DNA from: Typhlomys cinereus
Taxonomy: Eukaryota > Chordata > Mammalia > Rodentia > Platacanthomyidae
Assembly: GCA_023101885.1 (NCBI GenBank)
Contig: JALPQD010000302.1
Span: 27,956-91,955 of the forward strand
DNA length: 64,000 bases
Direction of reading: 5' to 3'
Part shown: piece by piece, positions 33,186-44,290 of the stretch
Position numbering within the stretch: position 1 is the first letter of the stretch
Layout of the letters: each line of letters starts with the position of its first letter
Translations under genes and position numbers: made by a program
Notes under the pieces: generated by a model
Told to the model about the DNA's origin: nothing
Databases searched by the model: none
What the model saw: only the letters and a program-made list of their open reading frames with translations

Positions 33186-33432
33186 AACATCACTTGCCAT
33201 GTAAGATGCAGCCTAGGGAACCCCACCAGAACTGAACAAATGCCAATGCGGGGGGGGGGGGGGGGGGGGGGGGGGCTACGTTTCCGTCCTGGTAGGGCGG
33301 AGCCAGTGAATCCCGGGGCAGAGTAAACAAGGAGGAGGTGGAGGCGTCCATGGTGGTTCTACATACCCACACATACACACATGCGCGCACACACGTACAT
33401 GCACAATTGAATAAATAATAAATAGTAAAAAA
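33186..33432 (+). mobile_element. tRNA-derived SINE, short variant (type B), 5'-truncated
   Basis: Sense copy with TTCCGTCCTGGTAGGGCGGA, CAGAGTAAACAAGGAGGAGG and CCATGGTGGTTCTACATACC, then a CA tract and AATTGAATAAATAATAAATA. Shared with 2595-2916. It contains a run of 26 G residues at 33250-33275. The left border is uncertain. Confidence 0.65.
33250..33275. repeat. Run of 26 G
   Basis: Uninterrupted G homopolymer, with the potential to form G-quadruplexes. Exact length in the assembly may be unreliable. Confidence 0.9.
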
Positions 33433-33572
33433 ATTGTTCCTAGTTTTTGACAGTTTCTTACCTGAATATAGTGAATTTTTGTCAATTTCACCTCCACTGT
33501 CTGATGCCATTCCCCATTCTTTACCCAATGTAAACATTCCTTTTCCCAACCAGTTCCACTTATACTTTCATC

Positions 33573-33573
<1 letters not shown>
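33433..33573. other. Unassigned DNA
   Basis: Short, with no feature recognised. Confidence 0.4.

Positions 33574-33608
<35 letters not shown>
33574..33608. repeat. GT microsatellite
   Basis: About 17 GT units. Confidence 0.95.
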
Positions 33609-33609
<1 letters not shown>

Positions 33610-33639
33610 AGCCCACTGAGTTTCATCTAGGTTGTCTTT

Positions 33640-36600
33640 AATAGCATGTGCTTGACCACTTGCTGGAGAATGGATCAGTGGGCAATTGAGGAAAGTAGCT
33701 CTTCTTCCCCCATCCAGCAGTAACACTCTATAGGTTTTTAGGTAAGTGGGATGCCTCGTAAGAGCTTCATTATTCTACGTAGATAGGTCATTATCTTATG
33801 CAAGCCTCATGGGAACAGATGTTGATGCAGCGAGTGCATGGGTGTAGCAACCCTGTCATACCCAGATGTATGTAGCAGCACCTATCTATGTCCTCTGACC
33901 TTTACATTCTTATTACCTTCTATTCCATGGTGTTCCCTGTGCTTTGGGAGTAGGAGGTGATTTAAATATTCTGTTTAGGGTTGTAAAGTTCACTGTGTTT
34001 AATTTTCTGCAATTTTGACAGTTGGGAGTGTTTGTATTAAACAGCTATCATTACAGAAGAAAAACTCGTTGGAGGACAAGAGCTGCTCTCTATTCCATGG
34101 CTATAATGGTAAGTGTTTAGATGGCAGTCAGAGATGATCAAGTCCTTATAATGAAACCTTAGTAGTTTGTTCCTCCCTAGGGGCCTATGACCTCCCCTTC
34201 CACAGGTTCTTGGCCTGGTTTATAATACCAGGCATGTGTTCTCTGCTGAAAGTGGGCCTATAATCTTATCAGAAAACAGTTGGTTACTCTCAAAACACTC
34301 ATGCCACTATTACAACAATGCGGACCTCTTGCTAGGGTTGCTGTTATTATAGTTCACTGATAGCTGGGTGAGACTGTTGATTGTTTTTCTCCCAACAGTC
34401 TGCTGAGTACCTTCCGGTACTATGAAACCAGGTCAGCAAGGAGGAAGTTTCTAGATTAGTTCCAGCTTCTTTTCTCCATGTCTTCTGATCAACATTTATG
34501 GTGTCTTCAGCAACAGGGTTTTATCAGGTTTTAGAAGACAACCAAGAACAAACATCTTTGAGCCCGCTCTGACTAACAGTTCATTAGGCGGTACCTGGTA
34601 CTGGGAATTTTATTTAATTCTCTGGCTTTTGGTAGGAGCATCTCAGGGCAGTTTTGATTATGCCTTTCTTCTTCCTTCTGTGTTTTCCTGTGGGTCGTAT
34701 CCGTTTATACTTTAAAAGTTTTATATATTTTGATAAACTTATACTTTTCTTGAATTCTTACTGCTACTTACTTCTCCCCCTCCCCGTACTGTACCCTACC
34801 ATCTCATTTCCCTTCTCTCTTAAAACTTTTCTCCAATTATTCCCTTTTTTGACTTGTGGCACCTACATTTCTTACCTCCCCTCTTGTAAGGTCTTTCCCC
34901 CGCCCTCTCTTCCACCTTGCCTTTAACAGTTCCTTTCTAGTTCTCTAGATGTTATAGTATTCTTAGCTAAGTACACAAATCTGAAGATTCAATGCTTACA
35001 TTCACATATAAGGGAGAACTCTTTGAAGATTTCAGGTTTGACATTAAGGTCTTTGACCCATTTAGAACTGATTTATAATGCAGGATGAGAGATAATCAAG
35101 TTTCATTCTTCATGCAGATAGCCATCCCGTTTTTCCATCACTATTTCTTGAACATGCTATCTTTTCTCTAATGTGCATATGTCTGACACCTTTGTCAAAA
35201 ATCAAGTAGCTAAAAAAAAACCAAGTAGCTGTAAATATTGTACTTAAACCCTCAATTTTAATATACTGATCAATGTGTCTGTTTCTCTGTCAGTGCCACG
35301 CTGTTTTTATTACTATGTCTGGATACAATATAGCTTGAAATCAGGATTGGTGTCACCATCTGCAGTGGTTTTTATTGCTGGAGATTGTTATGGCTAACTG
35401 GGATTTTTTGTGCTTTCATATGAATCTTAATATATTTTCAATTTTGTGAAGAATTGCATTGGGATTTTGATTGGGATTGGATTATCTCTGTATATTGCAT
35501 TTGGCAAGATGGTCATTTTCATATTAAACTTTTCATGGTTTAATGGGAGATCTTTCTATCTTCTGGTGTCCTCTTTAATTTCTTTCTTCAGTGTTTTAAA
35601 ATTTTCATTGTATGGGTGTTTCACTTTCTTGGTTAGGTTCATTCCAAGGAATTCCATTTTATTTGACATTATAGTGAATGAGATTGTTCCTTCATTTATT
35701 TCTCGATTTGTTTATCCTTGGAAGGCTACTGATTTTAATATGCAAATTTTGAAAGATGTCACCTTAATGCAAATGTTTATTAAGTCTATGAATATCCTTT
35801 AGAGTCTTTCAGGTCCATCATGTATAGAATCATATAGTATCTCTTTAATCTCCCTTTCTTGTTTTACAGATATAGCTATATTGAACGGGAGTGGTGAGAG
35901 TGGACAGCCTTGCTTTGTTTCTGCTCTGAGTGATAATTCTTCAAGATTTTCACCATTTAGACTTGCTGAAATATGTTCCTGCCATCTCTATTCTCTCCAG
36001 GGCTTTTATCATAAAAGGACACTGAATTTCATCAAAAGCCTTTTCTGCACATATTGAGAGGGTTATGTAATTTATGCCTTTGAATTACCTTTCTTGATTT
36101 ATATTTCTTGAGTCATTCCTTAATTTCTGGAATAAATATATTTTGATCATGGTGAATGATCTTTTCTATTTTTATTTTGTTTATAAACATTTTATTGAGG
36201 ATTTTTTCACCTGTGTTCATCAGAGATTGGCCTTTAACTCTCTCTCTGTCTTTCTCTTTCTCTCCTCCCTTTGAATGTATCTTTATTTGGTTTTGAGATC
36301 ATAGAAATACTGGCTTCATGGAAAGAATTTGCGAGTTTTTCTCCATCTTATTTTGTGAAATAATTAAAAGAGTAATGGTGTTAGTTTTTTGAAAGTCTGG
36401 TATAAATTCCATGCTGAATCCATCCAGTTTGGGGCTTTTTGTATTGGGGAATTTGTAATTTCTGTTTCTGTTTTTGGTATGTCATATTGTTTGGACATTT
36501 ATCCATTTCTTTCAGATTGTGCATTTTAGTATAATGCAAACATTTTAAAACGTGTCTTCATGATTCTCTGGATTTCATCAACGTCTGTTGCAATGTCTCC

Positions 36601-36720
36601 CTTTCACTCTAATTTTAATCATTTGGAACTTCTCTTTTGTTCTTTTGGTTAATTTTGTTAAGGTTTGTCAATCTTGACTTTTCAAAGAATCAACTCTTTG
36701 TTGTTTTATGGTCATTCCGG
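33640..36720 (-). mobile_element. Large antisense LINE-1 (3' UTR and ORF2 part)
   Basis: From about 34980 to 36700 the minus strand is ORF2-derived: plus-strand text GTCTTTGACCCATTTAGAAC, TTCATTCTTCATGCAGATAG, GAATTGCATTGGGATTTTG and GGACAGCCTTGCTTTG occurs in the usual antisense order, toward the reverse transcriptase region at higher coordinates. 33640-34980 is inferred to be its 3' UTR, C/T-rich near 34780-34920. Stops and frameshifts prevent any protein. The 5' and 3' borders and the 3' UTR assignment are uncertain. Confidence 0.7.
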
Positions 36721-37620
36721 ATCCATTGGATACTCATTCAGGAAAGCATTGGCTGGTGAACCTGGGGCAGGTGGTGAACCTGGGGCATTTGGGTTTAGCT
36801 CTGCTACTGTATTGACAACAACAGGATCTATGATTAGATTTTGTCTGATAAAATTTGGATTGTTAGGAAAGTCTGGTGGGTGATTTTATAGTTAAATATT
36901 AGAATGGTTTTGAAAAGAAAATGCTGAGTTGGGTAAAGTGACTGGAAGTGGAGAGTTAAGGTTTGTTAAATTTTATAGATTTTTGAAGCTATGAAGGGTG
37001 GTAATTGTCAGGTTATATGACACCAGGATAGAAGTAAGGAGAGGAAAACAGGGAGAGACAAAAGAACTATCAGTTGGGTACATAAGCTTTGGGTAAAGTA
37101 TATGATAACTGATAGTAAAGTGGGTGGGGGGAAACAAAGCAACACTAAAACCTACTAGAACTCTACATAATCAAAAGCACCACCATCATGAGACATATTA
37201 AAGACAGGAGATGAGGTGAATGAAAATAGTAAATAAACAGTTATTTAATCATGTGAATTGCTAGTGCACTTGTTCTGTGTGACATTCTCAGAGCCTTCTG
37301 TTGTTATGGGATAGCCAGACAGCAGCTATTGGTTTCTCTAGGGTTCATGTTCTTCTCTTAGAGTTCTGGCTGGTGCCCTCTGGGCATTGGCAATTATCTC
37401 AGCAGCAGGTATGGGGTGCTCCCACTAGGGACTTCCTACTAGCACTGCCTTTGTGGAATTCAGTTGACCTCACTGTGGCCCTCACTGAGTTTGTTCATGT
37501 GACCTATCGTGGCTCTGACCACTGTGATTCAGGGAGGATTGCAAAGGAAGTTCATTGCCAGTGCCAATCAGCTAAGTGTTGGAGATTAGAAAGCCACCTA
37601 CAGTGTGGTAGAATATTTCT
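36721..37620. other. Unassigned DNA, possibly more L1 (5' part)
   Basis: GGTGAACCTGGGGCA repeats twice at about 36755-36790. The 37290-37620 part (CTCTGGGCATTGGCAATTATC, GTTGACCTCACTGTGG) may be antisense L1 5' UTR that continues the L1 to the left. This is a guess. Confidence 0.3.
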
Positions 37621-37621
37621 G

Positions 37622-38105
37622 CTTCCTTTGTTAGTCAGGGTTTATGTTTAAAAAGGGAATTTATAAGATTAACTTACATGATAAAATCTGAATAGTCCAA
37701 CAATAGCTGCCCATAGCTGCTTAGTTCAAGAGCTGAATACCTCAGCAGTCCCCGTCTGGGGGTGAAGGCTGGAGGATTCTTGGAGAGTCCTTGAACCTTC
37801 TCAGCCATGTTGGAGAGCAGAAGAGACTCAGCTCTAATGTCGGTAGAAAACTGCAGCAGCTAAGAACTGCAGCATCTTGGGCTTCCTTTCTTCTCATGAG
37901 ACTCCATGTTCGGAGCCTGAGAGTTCCTTTCAGCTCACGTGCTCCTCCTGGATTCCATGCCTGGAGTCTCTGAGTTCTTGGTAGCTCTCTTGCCCCCCAC
38001 AGAATTCATGTCCATGAATTCCATTTTTTCTCGCTTCTAGTAAACTCTGCTTTAATCCTCTATGTGTGTTCTGGTTTCAGGCTTTGACTGTCAAACACAG
38101 GAACC
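37622..38105. mobile_element. Putative LTR element (ERVL/MaLR-like), weak
   Basis: TTGTTAGTCAGGGTTTATG and AGTCCAACAATAGCTGCCC resemble the antisense opening of rodent ERVL-type LTRs, and TGACTGTCAAACACAG closes the stretch. Length near 480 bp fits an LTR. Family not assigned. Confidence 0.35.
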
Positions 38106-38659
38106 TGGACACATAGACTCCAGAGAACACACATCATTTTGGTAAGCACGGCCAGGAGATCAGCCCTGTATCACGTTCATGCTACAGACAGGCTTCTCTC
38201 TCTATAGAAACAACCCTTCAAAAACTCCAAAAACTGAATCTTTAAAATGTGAAAAAACTTGCTAATAAATTATAAATTCTTGTCTATAGGAAGCCTTTAC
38301 CAAGTGAAGCCAACAAAAATAATTCAGATTGAATGCAAACTATGCTATTTTATATAATATGCCTACTGGGTTCTAAAGAAAACCTGAAAGATTCCCCTGT
38401 AACTATGTGCTATTGTTCATTTAATATTTGACAGTATCCTGCCCACTGCCTTCTCCACTGTGCCCAGGATTGAATAAGAGCTATCACGTCTGAAACATTC
38501 AATCAACTAATCTGCTTCTAGATATGAATTGGATTTTCCTATTTTATAATTGCATGATTGGTTCCCCTCGACAAACAACCCCCATCCTGTGGCTATCTAC
38601 CCTACTGTTACTCATCTCAGTAATCTACAAAAGATGCCCCTAAAAACCACTTGTTTTGC
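38106..38659. other. Unassigned DNA
   Basis: No recognised repeat or gene. Confidence 0.45.
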
Positions 38660-39745
38660 CATGTTCATTGCAACTCTGTTTACAATAGCAAGAGAATGAA
38701 ATCAACCAACAGCCAAATAACTGAAGAATGGATAATGAAACTGTGGTACACACAATAGAATACTATTCAGTTATCAGGAAGAATGAGATTGTAGAATTTG
38801 CTGGCAAATGGTTGGCTCTAGAAATTATAGTATTACATGAGTTATCAGAGACACAGAAAGATAAATGTCACATAATCTGTGGGTGCTAGCATTAACCTCT
38901 TGTCTGTAGTATTTGGCTTGGAACTTTGATGTGAGCTTGCTGTACATGTTTTTATAAGTACCCACAGCTCTTAGATGCTTGGGTCAGTTGGGTATGTTGG
39001 TATGATTGAAGCAAAGATGGTCAAGGATTTGGTAGAGGATGATATTGTGCATATAGTTGGGTGATGAGTCTGCCTATTGTGTTGGAAGATTTGTGTTCCT
39101 GATAACCAGGAACTGCGGATTTGGTTGGGCTTTTGAATAGAGTGGGATCCTTTTGAATTTCTCTTTGTTAGCTGTGAAATGCACTGTGACATTCATTGCA
39201 TCAATGTTTATGGTTTGGGAATTTTGTTCCCTATTGTTATAGTCTGCCTACATGGTTGCTGATAAAGCACCATCAAACAGCTTAGGGAACAAGGGCTTTA
39301 TTGTCTCTTATGATTGTCCCGTTACAGTTCTCAGTCCAGCTTGACAGGAGAGCTCACGCCAACACCAGCGCTGCGGGAACTGGTCACACTATCACCACAT
39401 AATGGCTGAGAGAGGGATGATCCTTACTTGCCAGACCAACATGTCTGGCCAAGTGTACACAAGGATGCCAAATCCTCAACCAAGTCTCAGTATTTTATTC
39501 ACCTGTTCAGGTCTTAGTCCCACCATCATGGGCTGGGCATTCTCCATCAGCTAGACAATCTCTTGTAGGTTTGCTCTGGGCTTAACTCAAACACTAATTC
39601 TCTACAAATGTGCCCAGAGCTCAAATTTTCAACTGTCAAGTTGACACCTGTGCCTAACTATGACACCTATACAATGTTGTGAAGTCTACTCCTATTTAAT
39701 TTTTTTTAAATAATAAAGTTTAAAAAAGTAAAAAAAAAAGTTCCT
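38660..39745 (+). mobile_element. Sense LINE-1 3' end, interrupted by a solo LTR
   Basis: CATTGCAACTCTGTTTACAA, AATGGATAATGAAACTGTGG and AATACTATTCAGTTATCAGG mark the end of ORF2. 3' UTR-like DNA runs to 39234, then resumes after the LTR at 39666 and ends in an A-rich tail (AATAATAAAG then AAAAAGTAAAAAAAAA) near 39744. Confidence 0.65.
39235..39665 (-). mobile_element. Solo LTR, MT-like ERVL-MaLR family, copy 3 (perfect TSD)
   Basis: Full-length family member (CACGCCAACACCAGCGCTGC, CAGACCAACATGTCTGGCC, CTAGACAATCTCTTGTAGG). CCTAT at 39230-39234 and 39666-39670 is a perfect 5-bp duplication, the best in the window. Inserted in the 3' UTR of the LINE-1 around it. Confidence 0.88.
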
Positions 39746-39884
39746 ATAACTCTAGAATGCTAAGGACTTTAAGGCCTTTCTGTCAGGACAAGACCAAGTA
39801 TCACACAAGAAAATGAGGGAAAACAATATAAATCTGAAATAAATCTAATTGCATAATTTATATTCATTCAATTCCAATTGTCAT

Positions 39885-40025
39885 TTTTTTAAATTGGAGT
39901 CTCAAAATGTGTTAGTGAGTACAGGCTGGCCTTGGAGTCATCATGTAGCCTAGACCGTCTTCCAAGTCTCTATCTTTCTTTGTATCTTCTCTAGGACTGG
40001 GGTTATAGACAGATACAGCCACCCC
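39885..40025 (-). mobile_element. B1-like SINE (antisense)
   Basis: AATTGGAGTCTCAAAATGTG, CAGGCTGGCCTTGGAGTCAT and GACTGGGGTTATAGACAG, in antisense B1 order. Confidence 0.65.
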
Positions 40026-40499
40026 ACTTTGCTTGTCCTTTGTAGGATTTTGCTGAATAAAATCATTGATGACTATGTATATTATATTGTGGCTCCACTG
40101 GAATTACTCATATGTGAGAAAATCTCAGTTTAAAACAGGTGAATCAATAAATTAGCACATTTAGCAGCCTTTGGCAAATATGGGGTTAGACAGAGATGGT
40201 TCATATGACCTATATTTATTGTACATAATTTTTTGAGGAGTACAAGTTTATGATGTACACAGAATGAGCAAAATGTTTGGGTTGTTGGCTAAAGCAGTTC
40301 ACTGATCAACATAGCCAATTCTCCTGTGTCTACGGAAGAGAGGCCTATAGAAGTAAAAAGATAAAAGCAAGTAGCGAGCACACAGCAGAAAGAAAAGAAA
40401 GTGCTTGGGCCATGGAGACTAAATGACACTTAGTGGAGAAACAGGAATTTGTCTTTGCACTTACCCATGGAGTCTGAACATATGCCTGACTCCCCACCA
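40026..40499. other. Unassigned DNA
   Basis: No recognised repeat or gene. Confidence 0.45.
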
Positions 40500-40674
40500 C
40501 AGTCTTTCCTTTTTTTTTTTTTTTAACTCTTTATTATTATTATTATTATTTCCACTCATACAAACTAAACAGGTACACCGGTCCCCTCCCTCCACCTTCC
40601 CCCCACTCCCCTATTCTCCTTCCCCTCCCCCTTCCTTCCACATCTCCCAGTGCTTCCCCCCCCAGTCTTTTCTT
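40500..40674 (-). mobile_element. 151-bp LINE-1 3' end insertion with 12-bp TSD
   Basis: CAGTCTTTCCTT (40500-40511) and CAGTCTTTTCTT (40663-40674) flank antisense L1 3' DNA at 40512-40662. The T-run is the A-tail, and ATTTCCACTCATACAAACTA then GGTACACCGGTCCC is the complement of the 3' end of the copy at 19.2-19.6 kb. C/T-rich part and C-run follow. Severe 5' truncation. Confidence 0.82.
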
Positions 40675-42424
40675 AAGCCTCAGGCTGAGGTGGTTGTGGA
40701 GTTCACTATATCTTGAAAAGGATGGCATAGTTCCTGGAACGTATTGGGTCACTGAACATTTCAATGCCCGGCTGAGTTCCTTTCTAGTTGAAATGGCCCA
40801 TGTATATCTGTCTACAACATCCTGGTGTTTTTCATTGAAAAGTTCTGATTTTAAGAGTGAAACTGGATTGGAAAGAAAGGGCTCCATGTAGCCGCTTTTG
40901 AAAACTCCCATTTTCCCTGCATTTGACCAGTCTGTTCCCACCACGAAGCTGGCTTTCTGGGGCCCCCACTTCTTCCTTTCTGCCTTGAGCTATAGCGTTT
41001 CAACCATCCTAAAATAGGAGTCTGTGATAAAGGAGGCAGCAGCTTCTGCTAAAGTGGCTTTCTGTCCGCATGTGGAGTCACCCAGCTGATAGCAGATCAG
41101 AAACAGCCAGTGGTCTTTGAAATCAAGGCATTGACTGTAGTGGGGAAAATGAAAGCATCTTATGTTTCTGATCAAAGGACGACAAATTCCTGCTTCAAAA
41201 AGGTGAGTCTGCCTGCCAAACCCTACTATACTGCTACTTACCTACCCTAGGGAAGAAGATTCAATCTCATAGTTATTATATTGCTATACAACAAAATGTA
41301 TTTATAGATACACATTTGCTCAGCCATTTTGATTTCTTTGTGGTTTGGCCTTCAGGTAAACTGCCATGTGCTTTTTATCCTAACTGACTTGAACAGTTTT
41401 CTAGATCCTCATTGAATATTCACTGCTAAAAAAATGGGACAAGGGTTAAATAAAGAGGGGGGAGAGGATTGAATAAAAAGAAGAGTGTCAGACTGGATAG
41501 CATTCAGTCCCATCATCCTGGTGGAATTCTCTAGAATGTGGCCTCATATTCTAAAACAATCACTGAGGAAGTGTTGTGACTGTGGGGATTGCAAGGACAA
41601 TGCAAGCACATTGTGATAAGTATGCCAATCCTTGGTGTCTAAATGACAAGACAGATGCTCTATAGATTGAAGAGAAATATGAGGGGCTTAAAGGCCCCCC
41701 TTTAAGCCCCGCATACTTTTTTTAGGAGAGAGGCATTAGATGGATGAGGGCATTGAATAGTAGAGATCCATTCTACTAAATGAGACTGCATTCTGCTAAC
41801 GACTACCCACAGGACTTGTGGGAGAGGTGTTGTGACTTGGATCTGAAGGTCCTCAGGTGTTCAAAGCAGACCCCATTGTAATGCCAGGAGTTGGAGCTCT
41901 GAGCAAATGTGTGGACCATAAAGACTCTGACTTAATCAATGGATCCATCCATTGATGGATTTATAATCTTATGACACTATTACGGAAGTGAAGGAAGGCA
42001 TTTTGTCACAATGGCAAAAATTGATAACACAAAAATAAAATTTATTGGTGTTAAATTATGTCAGTTGGTGGCATGATTAATGCTGAATCCAGCATGTTTG
42101 TGTGTGTGTGAGCACGCAAATATACACATATAAGCATATGCACTCACATAGGTTTATGCTGTCTTATTTCAATGAAGCTCTAACTGTACTTGTTAGCCTA
42201 TTATCTGTTTCTCCCAACTATTCAGGTATTCTAGATTTCCTGCTTTTTTCTCATTTTGCTCTCTTTCTTCCTATCAATGATTGCACAATTCAGAATGACA
42301 GCCATTGAAACATGGCTGGTTAAACTTAGATGTACAAAAATTTTGATGTGCAATGAATTTCTAAGACTTTTTGCCATAGTAGTTTTAATTACAGTCCACT
42401 TCATCTATTTCTTTCTGTTTTAAA
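40675..42424. other. Unassigned DNA, no supported gene
   Basis: No recognised repeat over most of the stretch. Contains the strong hairpin at 41683-41710. No reading frame with a known domain. Confidence 0.5.
41683..41710. other. Perfect 12-bp inverted repeat (hairpin)
   Basis: GGGGCTTAAAGG, a CCCC loop, then CCTTTAAGCCCC. Stem of 12 perfect pairs, outside any repeat recognised here. Too short for a typical miRNA precursor. Confidence 0.9.
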
Positions 42425-42620
42425 TATGGCCACTTAGAATATTTAACATAGCATGTGCAGTTCACATTCGTGGCTCACATTCTTCTCTTGTATGGTACTC
42501 CTGGGACCGTCTCATGACTTCGTCTATTCAAGCAAATGGAGATGGCCTGGGGGAGTGCCAAGATGACTTATGTGTCACATGGACATGCTGCGTCCCCACA
42601 TCTGTCTTTTCATGAGCATT
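42425..42620. mobile_element. hAT-type MITE-like relic (weak)
   Basis: AATATGGCCACTTAGAATAT then TTCGTGGCTCACATTCTTCT resembles mammal-wide hAT-type MITEs with TAGCCACATGTGGC-like text. Diverged. Confidence 0.3.
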
Positions 42621-43029
42621 GTCATGTAGTACTTAGCAGCCCATCGCTAGAACTAGTTTGAAGGTGTTTAACTCAAATTTGTCATCATTGCTATACCTTT
42701 GATCTTGGTTCAGTTTCTACTAGTATACCTCTCAGTGAGATATGCTATCTGTTAGATAAGTTATATTAAAAGAATAATCATAAGATTCTGCTTCATGGAG
42801 CTATTATGGGTATCAGTAAAATCAATGCATATAAACTACTTTCAGTTGTATAGGGCTCAAAGATAATACTCAGCATTGTTCCTAGAAATCTCTGAGCAAA
42901 GCATTCTTTATCTTCCAGCTTATGGGGTTTTTGATGATCATATTTATGTTCCTCCTTTTCCTCTTTCTTTGACTTTCCTTCTTTCCTTCTGTCTTCAAAC
43001 AGATTCAATCAACCTTAGCTTAAATATTA
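42621..43029. other. Unassigned DNA
   Basis: No recognised repeat or gene. Confidence 0.45.
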
Positions 43030-43200
43030 TCTTATAGCCAGTGAGATAATTTAGTGGGTAAGGTGTCTGCTAGCAAACCTGATGCCCTGAGTTCAGTCCC
43101 CAGAAGCCCATATGAAGGAAGTTATCCTCTGTCATTCACGCATCCCATACACTATGACATGCATGTATGTACTCTCTCTGTCAAATAAATAAGTGAAATG
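43030..43200 (+). mobile_element. tRNA-derived SINE, B3/ID-like (sense)
   Basis: TAGCCAGTGAGATAATTTAG head, GAGTTCAGTCCCCAGAAGCC (box B region), then a CATGTATGTAC part and CAAATAAATAAGTG tail. Confidence 0.7.
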
Positions 43201-44169
43201 TTCAAAGACTTATCTGAACTTAAGCTAACTTCTCTGTTTGTTTATCTTATATGCTTCTCTTTTGCAACCTTACACACTGTTATTTATTATTTAAATTGAG
43301 AAGTAAAAGTATATATGTATAATGTATAATATGTTTTGAAGTATATATGCATCAGCCTACCTCAAGGCAGGTCTGTTTCCATGCTTCTATGCCCTTACAT
43401 GGTCTTAGTGCAAACCACCTGTCGGCGGGTCCTGCATCCAAGTGGCTCCTTCAAGACCAGTTCTGCCTAATCCATTTTCCTTTGGTTCTCATGTAGCATA
43501 GACTGATAAGGCCAGTCTGAAAAGGAAGCTTTTCTCCTGCCCTTTGATGATATGCTATGAGGAATAACATGCAAGTAAGGATTGGTGAGAGAAGATGAAA
43601 ATAAAGAGGGAGAATGTCCTAAAGTCAAGTGACAAGGATGCTTAATGCGGGAAGCACCACCAAGCTGGGCAAAGTGGAGCTGGAGACAGAGCATTAGCCA
43701 TAGCAGACTTTGATCAGAGCCAATCAGGATAAAATAACAGTAATCAGGATAAAAGCATGCTTAAGCAGGGTTGAAAAGAATGGAAGAAGACTGGATATAG
43801 TGGGTATGGATACCACATCTAAGTTGTTGAACTGTAAAGAGAAGAAAAGAAATACAATGATGGTTAGATGGACAAGGAACGTTAAAACCAAGTTTTAAAA
43901 AGGGGAGCTTGTTGGAATACTGATGGCAAGAACCCAGAAAGCAGGGAGAAACTGAGCGAGTAAAATAGAGAGCGGACACTAGTGGAATGATGTAGCTGTC
44001 TAGGTGGGAGAGACAGGACCCGGTGTGTACTTAGGATAAAGAAAAGGCGAGGGACCCACCCCCCTGGGAGCCTTGGCTGTGCCTCAGTGTATCACAGATG
44101 CTTTAGAACACAGAAACAAAGAGAAAAACAAGAACAGATGTGGGACCTTTATCTGTTTTACTCTCAATG
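43201..44169. other. Unassigned DNA
   Basis: No recognised repeat or gene. Confidence 0.5.
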
Positions 44170-44290
44170 GTCTACCTTATCCACAATCTCAGTACTCAGG
44201 AGGCTGAAGATGGATCATAAATTCAAGGTCATTTTCTGCTAAATAGAAAATTCAAGGTCAACATGAATCCATCTAAAAAATAAAATGAAA
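44170..44290 (+). mobile_element. B1-like SINE (sense), short
   Basis: CACAATCTCAGTACTCAGGA, GGCTGAAGATGGATCATAAA and TTCAAGGTC parts (the last repeated), with an A-rich tail with AAATAAAATG. Confidence 0.6.

Noticed and set aside
41683..41710. miRNA precursor
   Set aside because: The 12-bp stem is far shorter than a pre-miRNA stem.
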